DNA of 5,129 nucleotides from JBFMGS01 sp040752635. GTDB lineage: Bacteria; Bacillota; SHA-98; UBA4971. Positions 1-4,043 of the stretch are shown one piece after another. The notes below the pieces were generated by a model that did not search any database, was not told the DNA's origin, and saw only the letters and a program-made list of their open reading frames with translations. Within the stretch, counting starts at the first letter, position 1. Every line of letters starts with the position of its first letter. The stretch covers positions 1-5,129 of the forward strand of contig JBFMGS010000107.1 of NCBI GenBank assembly GCA_040752635.1, in the 5' to 3' direction. The position numbers and the translations under genes are program-made.

Positions 1-156
1 TGCGGAGGCAGAGGCGAGGCGTTCTTCGTCGTGACGGGCAGCGCCGGGCGCGGGGCACGTGATGAGGCTGTAGATTGCAGGAACAACCGTCCCCTGGAAG
101 GCGGCGAAACTCACACATGCCAGGAGAGCAACCCTGATAGCTTTCGTGGTGACCAC
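1..156 (-). CDS. Putative secreted or membrane-anchored protein, N-terminal part only
   Basis: This minus-strand frame is open from a GTG at 156 to the left edge (52 codons) and is cut by the window. The N-terminus reads MVTTKAIRVALLACVSFAAF, followed by more hydrophobic residues and then a polar stretch (ARHDEERLAS). That is a Lys/Arg n-region, a hydrophobic core and a charged mature region, as in a Sec signal peptide or N-terminal anchor. An in-frame TAG lies eight codons upstream of the GTG, so the start must be near here. The Shine-Dalgarno-like GAGAGGTGGTC (151-161) overlaps the GTG and is better placed for an ACG at 147-145, which would give (M)KAIRVALL. The opposite strand is also open here (to 167), but its translation is polar and unremarkable. 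The gene is divergent from queT. I do not recognise the family; the function is unknown. Confidence 0.45.
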   Translation of the reverse strand, partial: MVTTKAIRVALLACVSFAAFQGTVVPAIYSLITCPAPGAARHDEERLASASA

Positions 157-161
157 CTCTC
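151..161 (-). promoter_or_regulatory. Ribosome binding site of the left-edge minus-strand gene
   Basis: On the minus strand this reads GAGAGGTGGTC, one mismatch from the extended anti-16S complement GAGGTGATC. A start codon would be expected a few bases downstream. That position holds ACG (147-145) followed by AAA. The only standard in-frame start, GTG 156-154, lies inside the motif itself. Confidence 0.4.
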
Positions 162-196
162 GATGTGAAGGCTTTTCCTAGGCCATTCTACGCGCT

Positions 197-210
197 CAGG
201 ACTTATCCTG
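197..210. repeat. Perfect inverted repeat in the queT leader
   Basis: CAGGA-ctta-TCCTG forms a perfect 5-bp stem with a 4-nt loop. It may be an RNA hairpin of the leader or an operator-like site in the divergent promoter region; the sequence does not decide between these. Confidence 0.35.
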
Positions 211-252
211 CTCCGGTGGCACACGGTGCTGTGCTGGTCCGCAGAAGTTCGA

Positions 253-271
253 GCCGCGTTTTTAGCGCGGC
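253..271. repeat. GC-rich hairpin in the queT leader
   Basis: GCCGCG (253-258) and CGCGGC (266-271) are exact reverse complements flanking the 7-nt loop TTTTTAG. No T-run follows the stem on the plus strand, so it is not a standard plus-strand terminator. It is the most stable simple hairpin in the spacer. Confidence 0.4.
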
Positions 272-343
272 CGCACTGTAACAGCGAATCTCTTTACGGA
301 CCCACTTAGGGGCGGGGTTTTTCCAAATATCCCGGAGGACTTA

Positions 344-442
344 ATGGCAAGAGGGAGAATAATACCATCGAAAAAGAGGGTGCCACCGCAACGGGTAGGT
401 CCCCAAGGAGCAGCAGGGCTTGTTGAAGACAGGTTCAAGTAA
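344..442 (+). CDS. Candidate leader ORF (32 aa) overlapping the queT start
   Basis: An ATG at 344 is preceded by GGAGG (334-338) at an ideal 5-nt spacing and opens a 32-codon frame ending at TAA 440-442, inside queT and in a different frame. The peptide begins MARGRIIPSKKRVPPQR and is strongly basic (about eight Lys/Arg against two acidic residues). It has no membrane segment and resembles no family I know. Its initiation signal is as good as or better than that of queT, whose TTG start lies 23 nt before its stop. It could therefore act as a translated leader coupling ribosomes to queT. It could also be a chance reading frame; only the initiation signal and the overlap support it. Confidence 0.3.
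   Translation: MARGRIIPSKKRVPPQRVGPQGAAGLVEDRFK
405..410 (+). promoter_or_regulatory. Ribosome binding site for queT
   Basis: AAGGAG ends 9 nt before the TTG at 420, which supports that TTG (or the adjacent TTG at 423) as the queT start. The CCCC just before it (401-404) could pair with GGG at 393-395 or with GGG at 416-418. The second pairing would place this site in a hairpin loop. Confidence 0.55.
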
Positions 443-911
443 GAAGACGCGGCTCGTTCGGAGGGTGGTGCGCGCGGGTGTCATCGCGGCTGCATACGCA
501 GGGGTATCGTATGCGCTTGCTCCGATCAGCTTTGGCCCGCTCCAATTCAGGGTGGCCGAGGGGCTGAGCGTGCTGCCGATCCTGTTCCCGGAGGCCGTAC
601 CCGCGCTTTTCGTGGGTTGTCTCGTTGCAAACGTGATCGGGCCTTACGGCGTTCTCGATATTGTCTTCGGCAGCCTGACGACGCTGGCCGCCGCGGTGCT
701 CACGCGGGTGTTTCGGCGCAGCATCCTTGCATATCTTTCACCAATAGTGCTCAACGCGGTCTTCGTCAGTGCGTACCTTACCGCGCTCACCGGCGTGCCT
801 TACTGGATGCTTGTCCTCAGCATCGGGGCTTCGGAGGCCGCTTCGGTGGTCGTCATCGGCATACCGCTCGTGAGGTTCATGAGGAAGAGATGGTCGGAGC
901 GCAGCCTGTGA
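420..911 (+). CDS. queT: QueT-family queuosine precursor ECF transporter substrate-binding (S) component
   Basis: This 163-aa integral membrane protein is the substrate-capturing S subunit of an energy-coupling factor transporter. It works with a shared EcfA/A'/T module, not encoded here, to import a queuine/preQ1-type precursor of the tRNA base queuosine. The QueT (DUF988) signature is clear: PISFGPLQFRVAEGLSVLP at residues 35-53, then a hydrophobic segment ending in ANVIGPYGVLDIVFGSLTTL (70-89). About five hydrophobic segments are visible (roughly 19-36, 48-70, 74-95, 103-121, 128-152), with a basic N-terminus and a basic C-terminal tail (RFMRKRW). Length is normal for the family. The start is TTG, chosen because AAGGAG lies 9 nt upstream and the frame then gives a typical short basic lead-in. 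Substrate specificity is inferred from family membership only. Confidence 0.9.
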   Translation: MLKTGSSKKTRLVRRVVRAGVIAAAYAGVSYALAPISFGPLQFRVAEGLSVLPILFPEAVPALFVGCLVANVIGPYGVLDIVFGSLTTLAAAVLTRVFRRSILAYLSPIVLNAVFVSAYLTALTGVPYWMLVLSIGASEAASVVVIGIPLVRFMRKRWSERSL

Positions 912-973
912 GCTGAATGCTTTGCGGCCACCGACACGGGGAGGCTTGACTCTTAGGAAGGAGGGGTGGAGAC

Positions 974-1159
974 GTGCCCATAGTGCAGATCGAGTTTTTC
1001 GAGGGAAGGACCGTCGAGCAGAAACGGGCACTCGTCGAGAAGGTCACCAAGGCCATTGTGGAGTCGATCGATTGCCCGGAGAGCGCCGTGAGCATCATCT
1101 TACGGGAGATGACGAAGGAGAACTACGCCCAGGCCGGCAGGCTGTCGTGCGACGAATAG
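974..1159 (+). CDS. 4-oxalocrotonate tautomerase family enzyme (YwhB-like)
   Basis: This 61-aa protein has the size and pattern of the 4-oxalocrotonate tautomerase (4-OT) family: small enzymes that form oligomers and use an N-terminal proline as general base to move a proton between keto and enol forms. After Met removal the chain begins PIVQIEFFEGRT, giving catalytic Pro1 and Arg11. The body EQKRALVEKVTKAIVESI matches the family helix, and the tail has NYAQAGRLSCDE, close to the B. subtilis YwhB ending as I recall it. The position of 4-OT Arg39 appears to be Ser39, and Phe50 is Tyr50, so it is probably not a true catechol meta-cleavage 4-OT; the physiological substrate is unknown. The start is GTG, with AAGGAGG (958-964) 9 nt upstream. 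It lies 62 bp after queT and 20 bp before the flavin reductase. Confidence 0.88.
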   Translation: MPIVQIEFFEGRTVEQKRALVEKVTKAIVESIDCPESAVSIILREMTKENYAQAGRLSCDE

Positions 1160-1179
1160 AGAGAGGTAGACGATGCACG

Positions 1180-1743
1180 ATGCAAAAAGCAAGAGCCAAA
1201 CTCAAGACATATCTGTATCCTATACCCGCGGTCATGGTGAGCTGCACCAGTGCTGGCGGGCGGCCAAATATCGTCACGGTCGCATGGACTGGGGTGGCGT
1301 GCGCAACCCCGCCCATGATCTCCATCGCTATCAACCTATCGAGGTACTCGCATGGGATCATAAAGGAATCCGGAGCGTTCTGCGTGAACATCCCCGGAAC
1401 GGATATGCTGCACGCCACGGATTACTGTGGCAATGTGTCGGGCCGCGACGTGGATAAGTTTGCAGAGCTCGGATTGACGGCGGTGCCAGGGGACGAAGTC
1501 GCATGCCACTACATCGGCGAGTGCCCTATCAACATGGAGTGCAAAGTCCGCCACCAGGTCGTGCTGGGGTCCCACGAACTCTTTGTTGGAGAGGTGGTGG
1601 CGGTTCACGCCGACGAGGGGGTCCTCACGCCCGAGGCGCGGATCGACGTCGAGGCGATGAAACCCTTCGCTTATCTGGGTCCAGACTACTACAGCCTAGG
1701 CAGGAAGATCGGCCGGTACGGGTTCTCGGTCACTACCAAATAG
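1180..1743 (+). CDS. Flavin reductase-like, FMN-binding (flavoredoxin-type) protein
   Basis: This 187-aa protein belongs to the flavin reductase-like FMN-binding domain family, cytoplasmic split-barrel proteins that bind FMN and act as flavin reductases or as electron carriers (flavoredoxin). Visible signatures are YPIPAVMVSC (13-22), GRPNIVTVAWTGVACATPP (27-45), the SRYSHGIIKESGAFCVNIP segment (54-72, usual flavin-phosphate region), DYCGNVSGRDVDKF (81-94) and GECPINMECKV (113-123). Seven cysteines are present (22, 41, 68, 83, 109, 115, 121), which fits the flavoredoxin-like branch; whether any are redox-active is unknown. The start is the ATG at 1180: homology begins immediately after it, although GAGAGG (1161-1166) is 13 nt away and closer to an out-of-frame ATG at 1173. 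The frame is open back to 922, but that part overlaps the tautomerase gene and is not protein-like. Confidence 0.88.
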   Translation: MQKARAKLKTYLYPIPAVMVSCTSAGGRPNIVTVAWTGVACATPPMISIAINLSRYSHGIIKESGAFCVNIPGTDMLHATDYCGNVSGRDVDKFAELGLTAVPGDEVACHYIGECPINMECKVRHQVVLGSHELFVGEVVAVHADEGVLTPEARIDVEAMKPFAYLGPDYYSLGRKIGRYGFSVTTK

Positions 1744-1759
1744 CCCAGAGTGTTAAGCG

Positions 1760-1771
1760 GGAGGAGGGAGG
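1760..1771 (+). promoter_or_regulatory. Strong Shine-Dalgarno-like run without a standard start codon
   Basis: The purine run GGAGGAGGGAGG would be an excellent ribosome binding site. The in-frame codon 5 nt downstream is CTG (1777), then TTG (1789). The first GTG codons in the aminotransferase frame after it are at 1807 and 1819. It therefore either supports a non-standard or extended start for the aminotransferase, or is incidental. Confidence 0.35.
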
Positions 1772-1806
1772 CCACTCTGGCGCACTGCTTGTGGAAGCGC
1801 GTCCAA

Positions 1807-3012
1807 GTGGCGACACCTGTGAGGCTTGCTCAGAGAACAACGAAAGTCAGTCCGTCGAAAACGTTTGGAGTTGACGCTCTCGTGCGAGAGATGAGAAGCC
1901 AGGGCGTGGATATAGTGAACTTCAGTCTCGGGGAGCCCGACTTCGACACGCCTGATCACATCAAGCAAGCTGCGGTCGAGGCGATCGGGGCGGGGTTCAC
2001 AAAATACACGCCAACGGCCGGCATTGCCGAACTCCGTTCGGCCATTTGCGAAAAGCTCCGAGTTGATAACGGACTTACGTATTCCCCGCAGGAAGTGCTG
2101 GTCTCAAACGGCGCAAAGCACTCGATCTTCAATGCCATATTCGCTCTGTGCGATGAGGGAGATGAAGTCATAATCCTGGGCCCGTACTGGGTTTCGTACC
2201 CCGAGATGGTTTTCCTCGCGGGGGGAGTCCCCGTTATCCTCGAGGGCGATATCAGTCGTGGATTCAAGGTTGCCACATCTGCCATCAAAGGCGCCATCAC
2301 ATCAAAGACACGGCTCATCATCCTGAACAGCCCGTGCAACCCCACGGGATCTGTGTATTCGCGGAAGGAGATCTCTGAGATCGCCGAGGTTGCGATGGAG
2401 CACAAGGTGGCCGTGATCTCCGACGAGATATATGAGAAGCTGATATACGGTGATGCAGAACACGTGAGCATAGCGTCGCTAGGCCCCGAGATCCGGGACC
2501 TGACTGTTGTCGTCAACGGGGTGTCCAAAACCTACGCTATGACAGGGTGGCGGATCGGGTATGCCGCCGGTCCAAGGGAAGTCATCCGAGCCATGGAAAC
2601 GATACAGGGGCACATGACGTCGAATGCCGCTTCGATTTCCCAAAAGGCGGCCCTGGCAGGGCTTGTAGGCGACAAGGAGCCGCTCGAACGGATGCGGAAG
2701 GAATTTGCAGCTCGCCGGGATTACATGGTCGGGCGCCTGAACGAGATGCCCGGGGTCAGGTGCCCTGTGCCTGAAGGAGCGTTTTATGCTTTCCCCGACG
2801 TATCGCATTACTTCGGGGGCAGGCTCGAGGACATCGAGATAAAGGACTCTACCACGTTTGCCGAAGCGCTCCTGCGATATGCACATGTAGCCGTGGTGCC
2901 GGGAGTTGCATTCGGAAATGACAGGTGCGTGCGCCTTTCGTACGCAGCTTCCGTGCAAAGGATAACAGAGGGCCTGGATCGCATCGAAGCGGCCCTGGTC
3001 CGGGTTTGCTGA
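1807..3012 (+). CDS. PLP-dependent class I aminotransferase, aspartate/prephenate aminotransferase type
   Basis: This protein (401 aa from the GTG at 1807) is a fold-type I aminotransferase that moves an amino group between an amino acid and a 2-oxo acid using pyridoxal phosphate. Landmarks, numbered from 1807: GEPDFDTP at 42-49, PYWVSYP with a PLP-stacking aromatic region at 126-132, NSPCNPTG with PLP-pocket Asn178, SDEIY (Asp206, Tyr209), SKTYAMTGWRIGY with Schiff-base Lys241 and Arg249, and VRLSYA with substrate-carboxylate Arg376. TKYTPTAG and SNGAKHS resemble bifunctional aspartate/prephenate aminotransferases (subgroup Ib) more than plain AspC, so a role in the arogenate route to Tyr/Phe is possible but unproven. 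The start is uncertain: the frame opens at GTG 1750; 1807 has a GGAAG upstream; 1819 (MRLAQRTTKVSPS) best matches family N-termini; the strongest Shine-Dalgarno points to CTG 1777. It follows the flavin reductase closely. Confidence 0.9.
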   Translation: MATPVRLAQRTTKVSPSKTFGVDALVREMRSQGVDIVNFSLGEPDFDTPDHIKQAAVEAIGAGFTKYTPTAGIAELRSAICEKLRVDNGLTYSPQEVLVSNGAKHSIFNAIFALCDEGDEVIILGPYWVSYPEMVFLAGGVPVILEGDISRGFKVATSAIKGAITSKTRLIILNSPCNPTGSVYSRKEISEIAEVAMEHKVAVISDEIYEKLIYGDAEHVSIASLGPEIRDLTVVVNGVSKTYAMTGWRIGYAAGPREVIRAMETIQGHMTSNAASISQKAALAGLVGDKEPLERMRKEFAARRDYMVGRLNEMPGVRCPVPEGAFYAFPDVSHYFGGRLEDIEIKDSTTFAEALLRYAHVAVVPGVAFGNDRCVRLSYAASVQRITEGLDRIEAALVRVC

Positions 3013-3051
3013 GCCGGCGGGGATTCGAGCCATCTTCCGTCAGGTTCGCTC

Positions 3052-3096
3052 CGTGGGGTTGCCGGTGGGCGGCCAAGCTCCAAAGGCTGCCCCACG
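3052..3096 (+). terminator. Long imperfect hairpin after the aminotransferase gene, possible transcript end
   Basis: CGTGGGG (3052-3058) pairs exactly with CCCCACG (3090-3096). The stem continues after a G-T pair and a mismatch with GCC/GGC (3061-3063/3085-3087) and TGG/CCA (3066-3068/3080-3082). It lies 40 bp after the stop codon, where a terminator would be expected, but it lacks a T-run, so intrinsic termination is doubtful. Confidence 0.3.
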
Positions 3097-3145
3097 CAGA
3101 GGCGGCAACTCTTGGTGCTCCTGATAAGGTGGGAGGCGGGGACAG

Positions 3146-3177
3146 CCTCGCGCGCAGGGTCAGTTAACCGCGCGGGG
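3146..3177. repeat. Nine-bp GC stem-loop upstream of the TPR gene
   Basis: CCTCGCGCG (3146-3154) pairs with CGCGCGGGG (3169-3177) through nine consecutive pairs including one G-T, around a 14-nt loop. Two more perfect hairpins follow at once: GCGCT/AGCGC (3178-3182/3186-3190) and GCAGG/CCTGC (3195-3199/3203-3207), both with 3-nt loops. Confidence 0.45.
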
Positions 3178-3230
3178 GCGCTGCTAGCGCTGTTGCAGGA
3201 TTCCTGCGGCGGTTGTAGAAGGTTGTTGCG

Positions 3231-3935
3231 ATGAACCGGGAAAGTCTACAGCACAGGAGAAGGCCGGGTTTGCGAGCGCGAGCCTCTTGTACCACGCGGA
3301 GCAGGGCGTTTTTCGCGGCAGCGCTTTTTGCGTTGTTTGCCGTGGCGGGTTGGCGATCCCTTGTCGCGGGTGAAGCGCCGGGCGACAGCGGGGCAGGCTC
3401 GCTCGTGGACTGGAAGGCGGTCATTGAGAGGAATAAACGTGCCGGGCCGGGTGAGCTTGAGGCTCACCTGTATCTTGCGGTTGGCTACGCAAACCTAGGA
3501 ATGATCCGCGAAGCCGCGCGGGAGTTTCGGACGATCGAATCCGCCGGGTACCGCGAGTTCGGCCAGGAGGTCATCGGGAAGAACGAGCGTATTGTCAAGG
3601 AAAACCCTGGCGATATCGTGAGTCTGAACATGCTCGCCTTCGCCTATTACGCTTTCGGCGATTACAAGGGGTCAACCCTGTGTTTTGAACGGCTGGTGAG
3701 GCTTGATCCGAAGAACGTATGGATTCACCATTACTTCGCGTTGAGCCTCTCAAAGATCGGCGAACTCGACAGGGCCATCGAGGTGCTGCGGGCAGCCCTG
3801 GCCCTTGATCCGTCCAACGAGTATACCCGCCTTCTCCTGGGGCTCGCTTACAAGGAAAAGGGCTGGTATGTTCTGTCTATTCTCGAGCTTGCGAGAGCCG
3901 GGAAGGCCGTGCGCGAACTCTCGACGCTGAGGTAA
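3231..3935 (+). CDS. Membrane-anchored tetratricopeptide repeat (TPR) protein
   Basis: This 234-aa protein has an arginine-rich N-terminus (residues 3-25), one hydrophobic segment (about 26-46, FFAAALFALFAVAGW) and a largely helical remainder. The arrangement suggests an N-terminal anchor or uncleaved signal with the TPR part outside the membrane. TPR-like helix pairs are visible at about 75-108 (AHLYLAVGYANLGMIREAAR), 127-160 (LNMLAFAYYAFGDYKGS, ending LDP), 162-195 (FALSLSKIGELDRAIEVL, ending LDPSN) and a last, less regular one at 196-229 (LLLGLAYKEKGWY). The spacing of Gly, Ala, Tyr and the LDP ends is characteristic. TPR domains bind other proteins; the partner is unknown and no enzyme domain is present. 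The ATG start has AGAAGG (3217-3222) 8 nt upstream. It lies 108 bp before the deaminase gene, with no evident functional link. Confidence 0.82.
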   Translation: MNRESLQHRRRPGLRARASCTTRSRAFFAAALFALFAVAGWRSLVAGEAPGDSGAGSLVDWKAVIERNKRAGPGELEAHLYLAVGYANLGMIREAAREFRTIESAGYREFGQEVIGKNERIVKENPGDIVSLNMLAFAYYAFGDYKGSTLCFERLVRLDPKNVWIHHYFALSLSKIGELDRAIEVLRAALALDPSNEYTRLLLGLAYKEKGWYVLSILELARAGKAVRELSTLR

Positions 3936-4043
3936 CTCCCGGCGTTCAGGCGTTCAGAGCATACGTCGCGCATCGGGACGGATGCTGGATGTTGTACATT
4001 TCCGGCGGCTTCGCAGGCGGCGCAGACAGCGGAGGAGATGTGA
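3936..4043 (+). other. Spacer between TPR gene and mtaD with a tandem 8-bp repeat
   Basis: This 108-bp stretch holds GGCGTTCA twice in direct tandem (3941-3948, 3949-3956) just after the TPR stop codon, and the deaminase ribosome binding site at its end. No T-run terminator and no convincing promoter were found, so read-through from the TPR gene is possible. Confidence 0.4.
4031..4037 (+). promoter_or_regulatory. Ribosome binding site for mtaD, followed by a start-stop pair
   Basis: GGAGGAG ends 6 nt before the ATG at 4044. Between them lies ATGTGA (4038-4043), an ATG directly followed by a stop and abutting the true ATG. The 6-nt spacing and the homology favour 4044 as the start. Confidence 0.65.

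Larger units (their letters stand above)
157..419. promoter_or_regulatory. Divergent intergenic region and structured queT leader
   Basis: This 263-bp spacer separates the left minus-strand gene from queT, so it should hold promoters for both, but I find no convincing -35/-10 pair. A TAGAAT on the minus strand (190-185) could be a -10 for the left gene, but it lacks a matching -35. Three hairpins follow in series: CAGGA/TCCTG (197-201/206-210, 4-nt loop), GCACA/TGTGC (219-223/230-234) and GCCGCG/CGCGGC (253-258/266-271, loop TTTTTAG). A weak ACCC/GGGT pairing (300-303/315-318) runs directly into TTTTT (318-322) and might be a poor terminator. queT genes are commonly controlled by preQ1 riboswitches, but the preQ1-I core could not be recognised here. 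Confidence 0.4.
3013..3230. other. Non-coding spacer rich in hairpins
   Basis: The 218 bp between the aminotransferase stop and the TPR gene have no credible coding frame and no convincing promoter. Inverted repeats fill much of it: 3052-3096, 3118-3135 (CTCC/GGAG), 3146-3177, 3178-3190 and 3195-3207. An alternative stem GAGGC/GCCTC (3133-3137/3145-3149) excludes the 3146-3177 stem. CCGCGCGG (3168-3175) is also a perfect palindrome. No T-run follows any of these stems. The spacer could hold a transcript end, a structured leader for the TPR gene, or a small repeat element. Confidence 0.45.

Noticed and set aside
1..167. Plus-strand open frame at the left edge ending at TGA 165-167
   Set aside because: It is in codon register with the minus-strand frame, but its translation is polar and Gly/Arg-rich with no domain pattern. 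The opposite strand gives a signal-peptide-like N-terminus with a ribosome binding site.
300..322. Intrinsic terminator ending in TTTTT upstream of queT
   Set aside because: The stem is only four pairs (ACCC/GGGT) with an 11-nt loop, too weak to call; it is kept only as a possibility within the leader.
157..419. preQ1-I riboswitch upstream of queT
   Set aside because: Expected on gene identity, but no GGTTC-type loop with an ACACCC stem and an A-rich CTAA tail could be found by eye; a covariance search would be needed to exclude a diverged form.
922..1179. Extension of the flavin reductase frame upstream to a TTG at 922 (273 aa in total)
   Set aside because: The added N-terminal part overlaps the tautomerase gene in another frame, is Arg/Gly-rich and low in hydrophobic pattern, and family homology begins right after the ATG at 1180.
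2479..3033. Minus-strand open frame of 184 codons opposite the aminotransferase
   Set aside because: It is a shadow of the strongly conserved plus-strand coding sequence; its translation has no recognisable domain pattern and no supporting ribosome binding site was seen.
3941..3956. Tandem GGCGTTCA repeat as a regulatory site
   Set aside because: Only two copies, next to a stop codon, with no promoter in reach; most likely a simple slippage duplication.
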